From the NCBI GenBank assembly GCA_020186115.1, contig WSYJ01000186.1, positions 682,001 to 746,000 on the forward strand: a stretch of DNA of 64,000 bases. Direction: 5' to 3'. Below are positions 19,449 through 28,245 of the stretch, piece after piece; positions within the stretch are counted from its first letter, which is position 1; each line of letters begins with the position of its first letter. This stretch comes from Histomonas meleagridis. Its lineage: Eukaryota; Parabasalia; Tritrichomonadida; Dientamoebidae. The notes beneath the pieces are model-generated. The model saw only the letters and a list, made by a program, of their open reading frames with translations, made no database searches and had not been told where the DNA came from. The translations under genes were made by a program, and so were the position numbers.

Positions 19449-20705
19449 TCAGCCATTCTCTAACTGAACATTATAACAATAATCCCATTCTTTACCATTA
19501 TCATCAAAAACTTTATTCGATGTGGAGCCTTCTTGTTTAATGGCAGTGCCAATCTTAAGATAACAATTATATCCATTGCTCCATGTGCAGATAACCATTT
19601 TGTCTTCATCACGACATAATATGGCTTGACCTGGAATTGGTGGTTCATCAATTATATCGGAAATATCAGGAAGATCAAGAATATTAATATGCGCAAATTC
19701 CGGGTTCGTTAAGGTTAAATTCGATAGTTGTGTAATATACGCTTGTTCCATTTCGGAATTACAACGACGTTCTTGTGATGTGGTAAATGTACGAACAAAG
19801 CCATCAGAACACGCAATAACAATATCACTATTAGATAAAACAGTGGCTGACCAAACAGAATCTGGAAGTGGAATGGCTTCAATGACTTTTTTTATTTCAC
19901 TGGAAACAATATATGCACATCGATCCTCACTTGTTGTAAGATATGAATTGTCATCTAAAAGAGTAAGAGAATAAAGGAATTTATCTGTGACATTGATTGT
20001 AGAATCAATTTTTAGAGATGTGTCATTAACAAGCCATTCTTTTATAGTACCATCATTAGCCGCAGTGACAAGAATGTTACGGGATGGTATATATAAACAT
20101 GCACGTGGGACATCAGAATGTGCATTCTCAATCCGATTTAGACAACGACCGTTAAGATCCCAAACACGTATCGTTTTATCGGCACCGAGAGTGACATAAC
20201 CGCCAGGGACAGCGGTTGCACTCCAAATAGCATACTTCTCATGCTCAAGAGTAATACATGTGTATGGAGATGACCATACATGACAGGTAGAACCCCAGTC
20301 ACATGAAATAATGAAATGATTTGGTGTTGTTGTGACATAACAAACTTGTGAATCATGTGAAAGAGTGCAGATTGGTTGAATTAGAGTTGTGGTGTGCGTG
20401 GTGATAGTTTCAAGGTTCCATGCTTTTACTTTGTTATCATGACCTCCTGTGATTAATGCACCTTCAGAAAACCATTCACATGGTTCAATTTCTGTTATTG
20501 ACGATATCCAACCACTGTGTGCACAAAATGAGTTAATACATTCAAAATCATTTTCGGATTCTGACTTTTTGAAGATATGAAGATAATTATTTCTATCTCC
20601 ACATGCCCAAAACTCTTTCCCATCATATGTAAACTTAGATATTGCTCTAACCTCGGAGTCAGATACAGGTGTGATTGAAGAAAGAACATATCCAAACTCA
20701 TTCAT
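19449..20705 (-). CDS. PLAA/Ufd3/Doa1 orthologue, WD40 and PFU part
   Basis: A 418-codon frame with an ATG start at 20705. Seven WD40 blades occupy about residues 10-300 (for example ITGGHDNKVKAWNL, VTLGADKTIRVWDL, VTAANDGTIKEWLV). A short linker with the LPDISDI segment follows, then a PFU domain: PGQAILCRDEDKMVICTWS...NKVFDDNGKEWDYCYNVQLENG. WD40-PFU-PUL is the unique architecture of PLAA/Ufd3/Doa1, which links ubiquitin to the Cdc48/p97 segregase in protein degradation and membrane repair. Here a TGA directly follows ...QLENG, and the PUL domain lies beyond it in the same frame. Without readthrough the product would bind ubiquitin but not Cdc48. Confidence 0.85.
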   Translation of the reverse strand: MNEFGYVLSSITPVSDSEVRAISKFTYDGKEFWACGDRNNYLHIFKKSESENDFECINSFCAHSGWISSITEIEPCEWFSEGALITGGHDNKVKAWNLETITTHTTTLIQPICTLSHDSQVCYVTTTPNHFIISCDWGSTCHVWSSPYTCITLEHEKYAIWSATAVPGGYVTLGADKTIRVWDLNGRCLNRIENAHSDVPRACLYIPSRNILVTAANDGTIKEWLVNDTSLKIDSTINVTDKFLYSLTLLDDNSYLTTSEDRCAYIVSSEIKKVIEAIPLPDSVWSATVLSNSDIVIACSDGFVRTFTTSQERRCNSEMEQAYITQLSNLTLTNPEFAHINILDLPDISDIIDEPPIPGQAILCRDEDKMVICTWSNGYNCYLKIGTAIKQEGSTSNKVFDDNGKEWDYCYNVQLENG

Positions 20706-20780
20706 TTGTTAATCAATGATTTTAGGACACCCCAAATTAACAAAAACACAAAAAAATACCAAACAATTTATACAAAACAT

Positions 20781-21200
20781 TTAATCCCATGTCGTTGGAT
20801 AGAAAAAATAGGGAGCAGCATTAACTTCGATTGGTGGGTTGTGAAGATACTCATCTTGAATTATTTCACAAATTAATTTTTCATCTGCTAAAATATTTTT
20901 TCTTGATGTCCCATCTAGGCTCCTTTCACGTGTGCCTGGATGTTCAAATGGGCTTCTTTCTCTTGGATTATAATATTGACTTTCTGAATTATCATAATAC
21001 CGACCACTTTGTTGTCTTGAAGGATAATTTTGGTTGTTATAAGACGTATATCTGTCATTACTTCTTCTGTCTTCATAATGAGAATTTTCATAATAATAAT
21101 CTTGTGGATCAGATCTACCATCATTATGTCTTGAACCCTCTTGTTTAAAGTTGTGTCTTGGTCTTCTTGACTCATGATATCCATCTCTTTGTGAATGCAT
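20781..21200 (-). CDS. Low-complexity Arg/Tyr/Ser/Asp-rich protein, unknown
   Basis: A 139-residue frame with an ATG start. The first 95 residues are disordered and dominated by R, Y, S, D, N and Q with many SR/RS, RR and YY pairs (for example SRQQSGRYYDNSESQYY). The last 40 residues are more ordered (LADEKLICEIIQDEYLHNPP and PYFFYPTTWD). Such RYS-rich chains often belong to RNA-binding or condensate-forming proteins, but I do not recognise a family. The coding bias away from the surrounding AT-rich, K/N/I-rich shadow frames supports a real gene. It is divergent from TRAPPC2L, with starts only 92 bp apart. Confidence 0.6.
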   Translation of the reverse strand: MHSQRDGYHESRRPRHNFKQEGSRHNDGRSDPQDYYYENSHYEDRRSNDRYTSYNNQNYPSRQQSGRYYDNSESQYYNPRERSPFEHPGTRERSLDGTSRKNILADEKLICEIIQDEYLHNPPIEVNAAPYFFYPTTWD

Positions 21201-21292
21201 TTTGGTTCAATTCGACACTTTTTGATATATGTGACATTTGATATGAAATCCTTATTTATTTACCCTTTTACCCTTTCATTTTTTTGGACAAA

Positions 21293-21733
21293 ATGACATC
21301 CCAAAACATGCAAGTTGCTTGTGTTGCAATTATTGGCCCAGACGGAAACCCACTCCTGATTGAAAAGAAGTGTGAAGAAAAACAGGAACATGAAATTGAT
21401 ACTTTGTTGTTTTGTTCTCTTGATTATTTTGATCAACCAACTCAAAGAAAGATACCAAAATTGTCAGATAGGTTTCTTGGAAACATTCAAACATCTGAGA
21501 GATTTCAGATATGGGGCTATAAGGCAGGATTAGGTTATAAAATCATTGTCCTTACATTTCACACTGTTAATCTCCAAGATAACTACATGAAAACAGTCTG
21601 TGAAAAAATCAAGGATGTTCTTTTTGATTCCATTCTTAATCCATTTTACACACCTTTTTCAATGATTGATTCACCATCATCTTTATCTCGTATCAACGAA
21701 ATTGCTTCATCTGTTCAAGCACCTCAAGTATAA
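21293..21733 (+). CDS. TRAPPC2L: TRAPP complex subunit TRAPPC2L/Tca17 (sedlin family)
   Basis: I use the ATG at 21293 (MTSQNMQVACVAII), giving 146 residues; the frame upstream opens only with TTG. The longin-like fold begins VACVAIIGPDGNPLLIEK, a short helix HEIDTLLFCSLDYFD follows, then FQIWGYKAGLGYKIIVLTF, a helix, and the diagnostic ending LNPFYTPFSMIDSPSSLSRINEIAS, which matches the NPFYNPG...S.AFD end of TRAPPC2L. The family acts in TRAPP tethering complexes that activate Rab1/Rab11-type GTPases in ER-Golgi and Golgi traffic. TCATTTTTTTGG just before the ATG resembles an initiator. TRAPPC2 itself is the alternative. Confidence 0.82.
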   Translation: MTSQNMQVACVAIIGPDGNPLLIEKKCEEKQEHEIDTLLFCSLDYFDQPTQRKIPKLSDRFLGNIQTSERFQIWGYKAGLGYKIIVLTFHTVNLQDNYMKTVCEKIKDVLFDSILNPFYTPFSMIDSPSSLSRINEIASSVQAPQV

Positions 21734-21932
21734 CCCTATAATTTCCACTATATTAAAGGCAAATTTGAATGTTATTTCTTTTGGAAATGAGATTGAATAT
21801 GTCAAAATATTTTTGAACGATAGGAAATTCAATGGCAAATATCATATTTTTCTGTGAAATGTTATCGTTCTATTGAATGTTATTCTGCAGAATGTGCCAA
21901 AATTTTCCCAAAAAGAAGCACCTCATTTGCAT

Positions 21933-22874
21933 ATGGACAATAGCAAGCGCTATGTCAAGGGACAAAAACTTGGAAGTGGTTCATATGGTAGAATTCACTT
22001 AGGAACAGATACTCAAACAGGCGAAATAGTGGCAATGAAATATATCAAATTTGATCACGAGGAAAATGGAATTTCTTCTTATTCCCTCCGTGAAGCTTCA
22101 ATCTTACAGTCAGTGAATCATCCAAATATTATAGCGTTTAGAGACATTGTTTTAAAAGAGAATGAATTAGTTATTATCACAGAATATTTTGGATTTAATC
22201 TCAGATATTATATTAGCAGGCTAAGAAAGCAACACGAAGGATTTGGTGGCGAAAATCATATGAAGAGAGATCTCATTCGTTCTTATTCATTCCAACTATT
22301 ATGCGGAATATTTGAATTACATTCACACCGGATCATCCATAGAGACATAAAACCAGAGAACATACTCATAAACAAAGATGGCCTTCTCAAGATTTGCGAC
22401 TTTGGCCTTTCTCGTTATTACACAATTCCACTCAGAACGTACTCTCCCGGTGTCATCTCAACGTGGTATCGTCCTAATGAGCTCCTTGAGTGTAATCAAC
22501 CTTACGATACTTCTATAGACATATGGAGCGTTGGATGTGTTATTGCAGAAATGTCTACCCTCAAGCCACTTTTTGAAAGCGATTCGCCGGCTGAAATGAT
22601 ACACAAAATGGTGGGGGTTAAGGGCACCCCGAATGACGATGAACTCACATTTTTCCCAAGTTTCTACAAACCAACAGAGAAGGTACCACCCACTGAACCA
22701 AGAATTGCATATAACTCAGATGATTTCTATTTCTTAGATTTAGTTGGTAAAATGTTACAATACAACCCTGCAAAAAGAATATCAATTGTTGATGCCTTAA
22801 GACATCCTTATTTTGATAATATACCAGCTAAATTACGTGAGATGTGTTGGCCAAAAGATTTGCCCTGTAAGTGA
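21933..22874 (+). CDS. CDK-like (CMGC) protein kinase
   Basis: ATG at 21933 gives 313 residues; the longer open frame starts with TTG. The domain is a CDK: LGSGSYGRIHLG, VAMKYI, a PSTAIRE-like helix reading GISSYSLREASIL, IIHRDIKPENILI, ICDFGLSRYY, activation segment TYSPGVISTWYR, and IWSVGCVIAEM. The usual APE motif reads PNE (WYRPNELL), and the T-loop position normally Thr is Ser. Catalytic Lys, HRD and DFG are intact, so activity is likely. Cyclin dependence is probable but the divergent PSTAIRE helix suggests an unusual partner. Confidence 0.88.
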   Translation: MDNSKRYVKGQKLGSGSYGRIHLGTDTQTGEIVAMKYIKFDHEENGISSYSLREASILQSVNHPNIIAFRDIVLKENELVIITEYFGFNLRYYISRLRKQHEGFGGENHMKRDLIRSYSFQLLCGIFELHSHRIIHRDIKPENILINKDGLLKICDFGLSRYYTIPLRTYSPGVISTWYRPNELLECNQPYDTSIDIWSVGCVIAEMSTLKPLFESDSPAEMIHKMVGVKGTPNDDELTFFPSFYKPTEKVPPTEPRIAYNSDDFYFLDLVGKMLQYNPAKRISIVDALRHPYFDNIPAKLREMCWPKDLPCK

Positions 22875-23211
22875 AATGTCATGTAAATAAAGTATAAATT
22901 TTAAAGAAATTTCAATCAAAATGTAATTTTTTTTAGAATTAAACTTTCGATTAATTTGACATATTTTTAATACATGGTTTAAGATAAATAAATTAGTCAA
23001 GTGCTTAAAATATTTTCTGTGACACAATTTCATTTATAACCACGTTGGTGACAAATGCATTTCAATGGATTAATATTAACAATTCTCTTTTTGACTACAA
23101 AATCCAGTGATAATATAACGCTTTCAAATTATTTCGGTTTCAATGGTTAATAAAATGCCACTTGATAAATGTCCACAACCGTTTTTATAATTGTGAAGAA
23201 CAAAATCAACA
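22875..23211. other. Intergenic region, nothing recognised
   Basis: AT-rich gap between two plus-strand genes. No convincing coding frame or RNA motif. Confidence 0.45.
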
Positions 23212-23646
23212 ATGGGAAGAAGAGCAAGTAACACCAAAAGAATGCAACTAATCATTTTCCGACCATCTCCTTCTGAGGCAATAACTTTTGAAGTACAAAA
23301 CCAAAATTTCACTGCAAATGCATTACGAAAACTTGAACAACTTCAGAGATATTCCCAAAATATACCTCAACAAAATGCTTTTCCTAACCCCTTTCAATTA
23401 CCTCAGATAAATAACTTTTACAAGCCTCGTATCATGCCTTTTATTCCTGAAACAAGTTACTATTATCCTAGAAATGATGCAATTATAAAGCAACCAAACA
23501 AGATACCACCTATGCTCCGGAATAAACCACTTAGCAATGATCTTGAAGCAAATCTAAGGTTTCAAAATCCATTGCATTATAATTTCCCTCCGATTCCAAA
23601 TGATAGTATGGGGTATTTTGGTCAACAAATACCAAATTTCTTTTAA
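23212..23646 (+). CDS. Small Pro/Asn/Gln-rich protein, unknown
   Basis: A 144-residue ATG frame. It begins with a short basic segment (MGRRASNTKRMQLIIF), then a helix (NALRKLEQLQRYSQ), then a chain rich in P, N, Q, F and Y (NPFQLPQINNFY, NFPPIPNDSMGYFGQQIPNFF) with no predicted fold. I recognise no family. Its amino-acid content is unlike the K/I/N/F-rich translations of non-coding DNA here, which argues it is real. Function unknown. Confidence 0.55.
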   Translation: MGRRASNTKRMQLIIFRPSPSEAITFEVQNQNFTANALRKLEQLQRYSQNIPQQNAFPNPFQLPQINNFYKPRIMPFIPETSYYYPRNDAIIKQPNKIPPMLRNKPLSNDLEANLRFQNPLHYNFPPIPNDSMGYFGQQIPNFF

Positions 23647-24270
23647 AATAGAGCTTTAGTGTTTGCACATACGAGTACATGCTTGATTTTCATTTATAAA
23701 TAGAACAGAATAAAATTTTATGCTTGCACTGTATGTGAACAATTAAGCGGAATTAACTAGAATAAAAGTTAATCGTAGTGTTTTTTTCTTCTTTAAACGC
23801 TCAAATCCTTTTGAAAATTCAATGAACGTTAATTTCAAAGGATCACTCAATTTTTTGGATAACCACAGAAAAGTATTTAAATAAACTTCACAATTAATTT
23901 GGCTAGCCAAATTTGAATGAATAATTGAAATTAATTAACGTACTTCGTCTTTTTTTTCATTAAATGAATAATTTTATTAATCTTTTTGAACATTATAAAT
24001 ATAAGTGAATAATATTAAGTAAGTTCATCAGTGACTAAGAATGAAAAGCAGTAACAATCAAAACCTAGCATAATGATTTATTTTTAAACATCATTAACAA
24101 AGAGCATAAAAAAAATAATTTTTTCATCTTAATAAGTTGTATAAAAATAGAAACAATTAATTCCATAACAAATAAAATTTAATCCGAAAGATATTTATAT
24201 AATATTACAAACCGTTTTGAGCACATTATAACATAATATTAATATTTTAGTACATTAAAATAAGAAATGA
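23647..24270. other. Convergent intergenic region with an 18-bp palindrome
   Basis: Gap between converging genes. It contains the perfect 18-bp palindrome AATTTGGCTAGCCAAATT (23896-23913). Otherwise AT-rich with no coding signal. Confidence 0.5.
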
Positions 24271-25416
24271 TTAGTGTATTCGTTTTCCACAGAGTGCTTC
24301 TCTCACTCCTCTGTGCGCTACTTTCACTGTTCCGTTTTGCGTCAAGTACAAGTGGCCCGACTTGAGCAAGTTTTCGATTGTTTTCATTTCTTCTTTCTCT
24401 CCGGCAGCGTTCATCGTTCCGTTCATATAACAAAGCTTCGCCAGCACACTTGGCACGCCGCTGGAAAGCATCTTCCGTAAGTGTGCGCTCACTGCGCTCT
24501 GCTGCGCTTCGATGGACTCGTCGATGCCAATGCCGACTTTGAGATCCTCGAAAACGCGTTCGATTGTGCCGCCGTGGCCGCCGAATCGCTCAAGAAGCTT
24601 GCGCATTTCGACAGAACTGAAGGCGCGTGTTGACACAATCCAATCATGCGTTGGATCCCGAAGTTCACGCATCTCATACAAAATTACATAAGATGGAAGA
24701 GTGGTTAAATTAAGTCGGAAGGAAGAGTCTCGAACTTCGCAGACAATGGGAACATTGTCATTGTATATAAGGCGACGCTCAACCCGTTGCAATGCGAATT
24801 TATATAAAATTGGTGCAATGGATTTGAGATTATCAAGACCATGAATGAAGAGAACGGGATTGAGTTTCCCGTAAAGTAGTTCAAGAGTGTCGAAAAAGCT
24901 TACAATTGAGTATGGGTTGATTAATGAATTATCAAGATCTTTAGCAAGAGCTGCATAAATAACACTAAGGTAAGGATCGAGAGATTCAATTTCAAGTTGA
25001 CTATTTGGTGGAAAGAGTTCTGATGCTGATCGAATCTTTGAATATGAAACAAAAGAATATGCAGATGTTAACCCATTATATATGGCAGATTTAAATAACT
25101 CAATGACATCAGCTGGGCTACGAGCTGTTGTTGCATCAACGTTGATTACAAATTGCTTATTTTTGATCATAAAGTCGGCAGCTATATTCATTGCTCGAGA
25201 CTTTCCGCATTGATAGGGCCCTGTGATGAGAAAGACACCTCGTGTTGGATATGTCTGTAAATATTTTGAAATAGTTTGATTGAAATCATAATTCCATACA
25301 TAAGGAAGTCTTCCTTTGTAACGAACAAATGTACGCTTCATTGTAATTATTAAATAAACAAATACTGCAAGTAAGATTACAGCAAGATAAATAAATAAAT
25401 TCCTTTTGACTTTCAT
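24271..25416 (-). CDS. Membrane-anchored P-loop ATPase (AAA/STAND-like), unknown role
   Basis: A 381-residue ATG frame. One transmembrane helix lies at the N-terminus (about residues 7-25, LFIYLAVILLAVFVYLII). A P-loop ATPase domain follows: Walker A GPYQCGKSRA (about 66-75) and a Walker B-like strand PVLFIHGLDNL (about 185-195). Arginine-rich helices and a winged-helix-like end (about 330-375) complete it. The pattern recalls AAA_16/STAND ATPases, but I cannot name a family. The topology suggests an organelle or ER membrane protein with its ATPase in the cytosol or lumen. Its 3' third is far richer in GC than its 5' part. It is head-to-head with the Argonaute gene, 84 bp apart. Confidence 0.7.
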   Translation of the reverse strand: MKVKRNLFIYLAVILLAVFVYLIITMKRTFVRYKGRLPYVWNYDFNQTISKYLQTYPTRGVFLITGPYQCGKSRAMNIAADFMIKNKQFVINVDATTARSPADVIELFKSAIYNGLTSAYSFVSYSKIRSASELFPPNSQLEIESLDPYLSVIYAALAKDLDNSLINPYSIVSFFDTLELLYGKLNPVLFIHGLDNLKSIAPILYKFALQRVERRLIYNDNVPIVCEVRDSSFRLNLTTLPSYVILYEMRELRDPTHDWIVSTRAFSSVEMRKLLERFGGHGGTIERVFEDLKVGIGIDESIEAQQSAVSAHLRKMLSSGVPSVLAKLCYMNGTMNAAGEKEEMKTIENLLKSGHLYLTQNGTVKVAHRGVREALCGKRIH

Positions 25417-25500
25417 TTTTGTGTTGCAATATAGTCAAAAAGTGTCAAGTGGATTTGAAAACGACCGTTAATCATAGCCGTTTGCAGACTCCAACCTTCT

Positions 25501-27693
25501 ATGGACATTCCTTGCAAAAGGCTACATGAAAAATTTGGGGATTTCTCCCCAAATTTTGATGTTGCTTTTGGTGAGCCAATTGAACTTAAAACAAATATAT
25601 ATCCAATTATATCACAATTAAAAGAAATATACACGTATTCTTTTGAAATCGAGCCAAAAACAGAAGACACAAAGAGCATACTTGATTCTCTTCTTTTTAA
25701 AGAAGATGGCGAAAATTCCAAAAAAATGTTAATTTTATACGATAAATCAAAAATATTTTCGACTGTTTCTGATTTAGAATGTCAAAGAAAAATTCCAATT
25801 GAAGGAGATCCATCTAAAATAGTTACAATCAAAATTGATAAAATTGATAAAATCAATGAAACAGAAATATTATTTTCCCTCATAGAAGAAATTCTTCCTG
25901 ATATATATAAATCAGCTGGCTATACTTTTCTTCAATCTGGTTGGTATGATCTTTCCAGTTCAATCAAACATGTTAATTCTAACATCATTTCTGGCTTTAA
26001 ATCAACTGTTGTCTCATTCAACGGTTCTCCTGCAGTAAGTGTGTCAAACATAAAACTTGTTACGCAAGGGATAGCATCTGAATTTCTTCAATCTGGAGTA
26101 TCAAATGTTAATCAACGAGAAGATCTTTTTGTAGCAATCAATCAAATGACATTAGTTACTAGTTTGACAGACCCTTATTCCATCATAGTCCCTTCCAGAA
26201 TAGTATGGGATCCACAAGCAGAAAATCTCCAATCGAAAATATCGCCAAACTCAGAAATTTCACTTTTTGATTGCTATCAGCAAGCATTTCACTTCACAAT
26301 TCAGCCAAATGAACCGTTTATTGAAACTTCTCAAAATAAAATCCAAAAATTTTATCCAACATCATCCATTACTATTGTTGGACCTACTGTAGCTGATAAA
26401 AAGTTGACAGAAAGATTATCAGAAATCAATATAAATGTTTTTGATATTGATAAATTAAATAAAATTGATTCTAAATTCGGGATTAAGTTTAATGAAAATA
26501 TTATTGTTAATGGAAATGTTATTGAACCACCACAATTACAAATGAGATCACGTCAACCTGGTAATAAAGCATGTGTTATTTCTTTAAATAATAAATATTC
26601 TATTTATCAATACACTGTATCTGTTCCACCATATCTTCGAACTAATCCATTATTTATATTTTATAATTCTATCAATAATGAAACTCGAAAATCAATACTT
26701 CAAACCTTTGATAACACATCGAATAAAATTGGAATTCCAATTCCAACACCAAATTTTATTGTAATAAATGAAAGTAATGAAAAGAATTCATTTGAAGAAA
26801 ACATAACGAAATATATAATCGAAAAAGGAACTCCATCATTTATAATTGTTATTTATAAAAATCAAATTATTAATCGTTCATATTTTCGATATTTACTTAA
26901 TGTTGAATTTGGAATTCCATTTTTGTTTTCTACTGAAGAAGAAATATTAACAAATATAACAAAAGTTTTATTTAAAGTTACATTAATTACTGGCGGAATT
27001 CCATTTTATATTTCGCCTAATTCTCTTCCACTTAAAAGTACAATGGTAATTGGTATTAATTCATCATCTAAACAATTAAATGCTTTAACAAGTTCATACG
27101 ATTTTACTTTTTCACGATATTTTTCGACTGTTATTAAGAACGAAGAAGAAAATTCATTTATTAGTTCGGAAACATTAAACAATTTTATTCAAAAAGCAAT
27201 TTCTTGTTATAATGAACATTCGGAACATAAATTAACAAGAATCGTTATATATAGAGAAGGATTAAATATAGAACAAATGGATTTTATTAAAAAAGAATTT
27301 GATACAATAATCGAAACTATTAATAATAAAAATGTTTCAGTCGTTTATTGCATTGTTGAAAGTAATTCTGATTTAAAATTATTCGGTGCTAAAAATGGAA
27401 CAATTGTTTTGGATAAAGTGCAGAACGAAAATTTGGAAAAATTCTTTTTGGCAATAAACGACTCTGAAGATCCAATCAAATTTACTTTGGCCCAAAGTAC
27501 GGGAAATGTTTGGAAGAAAGAACATTTCGCAAAGTTAACATACTACTTAACTTATTGTTATAACAATGATGAAACAAGATGTAATGCGCCAGCGCCTTTG
27601 TTTTGTGCTTCAAAATTGATCGAATTTTGTAAAAAGGAACTGAACGGTGAAAAGCCAAATGAGCAACTTAATATATATGAACATTATTTGTAG
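25501..27693 (+). CDS. Argonaute/PIWI-family protein with substituted slicer residues
   Basis: A 730-residue ATG frame. The second half is a PIWI domain in order: strand MVIGINSSSK (about 515-524), RIVIYREGLNIEQ (about 581-593), VSVVYCIVE, NGTIVLDKVQ and LTYYLTYCYNND...NAPAPLFCASKL (about 683-706). This follows Argonaute (IGID, YRDG, PGTVVD, LTY.LCY, PAP.YYAH). The catalytic tetrad is DEDH. Here the first Asp is N520, the next Asp is E586, and the His is S704, so cleavage is doubtful. PAZ and N domains are weak by eye. It could still bind small RNA and recruit partners. RNAi components are known in trichomonads. A closely related active copy may exist elsewhere. Confidence 0.8.
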   Translation: MDIPCKRLHEKFGDFSPNFDVAFGEPIELKTNIYPIISQLKEIYTYSFEIEPKTEDTKSILDSLLFKEDGENSKKMLILYDKSKIFSTVSDLECQRKIPIEGDPSKIVTIKIDKIDKINETEILFSLIEEILPDIYKSAGYTFLQSGWYDLSSSIKHVNSNIISGFKSTVVSFNGSPAVSVSNIKLVTQGIASEFLQSGVSNVNQREDLFVAINQMTLVTSLTDPYSIIVPSRIVWDPQAENLQSKISPNSEISLFDCYQQAFHFTIQPNEPFIETSQNKIQKFYPTSSITIVGPTVADKKLTERLSEININVFDIDKLNKIDSKFGIKFNENIIVNGNVIEPPQLQMRSRQPGNKACVISLNNKYSIYQYTVSVPPYLRTNPLFIFYNSINNETRKSILQTFDNTSNKIGIPIPTPNFIVINESNEKNSFEENITKYIIEKGTPSFIIVIYKNQIINRSYFRYLLNVEFGIPFLFSTEEEILTNITKVLFKVTLITGGIPFYISPNSLPLKSTMVIGINSSSKQLNALTSSYDFTFSRYFSTVIKNEEENSFISSETLNNFIQKAISCYNEHSEHKLTRIVIYREGLNIEQMDFIKKEFDTIIETINNKNVSVVYCIVESNSDLKLFGAKNGTIVLDKVQNENLEKFFLAINDSEDPIKFTLAQSTGNVWKKEHFAKLTYYLTYCYNNDETRCNAPAPLFCASKLIEFCKKELNGEKPNEQLNIYEHYL

Positions 27694-28245
27694 ATAAATT
27701 GTTCTTTATTATATATATTTTTATTATAATTATTGAGAACTTTTTCTGAAATTTATTTTATTTTCAAAACATTAAGCATGAAAAAGTGAAAAAAAAAATC
27801 AATTTTAATGATACTAATTCATAACTGATTTGCAACATTAACTAAATTTGAATTCTACATTTCATAGTTTTGAAGGAATGTTGCTTGTAGTTAGTAACAT
27901 TATTGATAATTATAGGAAATGATATGATTATCGCTTGTTGTTAAAAATGATTTGTTGATTACGTTTTTAAAACTATTACATGTGCATGAAAAATGGTATA
28001 TTGGCATTTGAAATCTCCATAGTCTTTTAAGAATTCATTTGGATTTAATAAAATGGAAAGATCTTTTATTTTTGAATATAACTAGGAACTGGTGACAGCA
28101 AATTGATATCTTTGCTACCTCATTTGTTGGTGGGTCAGTCAAACATGAATTCACATGTGAACCTCACCTAACATTTTTCAATGCTTTTAACGTTAAAAAT
28201 ACCTAATATTTTTCAATGCTTTTAACGTTAAAATATTTTTCTGTA
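27694..28245. other. Intergenic region with a 33-bp direct repeat before ankyrin head 1
   Basis: AT-rich gap. Near its right end a 33-bp sequence is tandemly duplicated with one mismatch (28166-28198 and 28201-28233), each copy carrying TTTTTCAATG and TTTTAACGTTAAAA. This probably spans the transcription start of the ankyrin gene. The second copy contains an in-frame ATG at 28216. Confidence 0.55.

Noticed and set aside
19449-19451. TGA as a sense codon
   Set aside because: Several intact genes in this window end with TGA at their expected length, so a general reassignment is not supported.
25413-25721. 102-codon minus-strand frame
   Set aside because: It overlaps the start of the Argonaute gene in antisense and has no motif, so it is a shadow frame.
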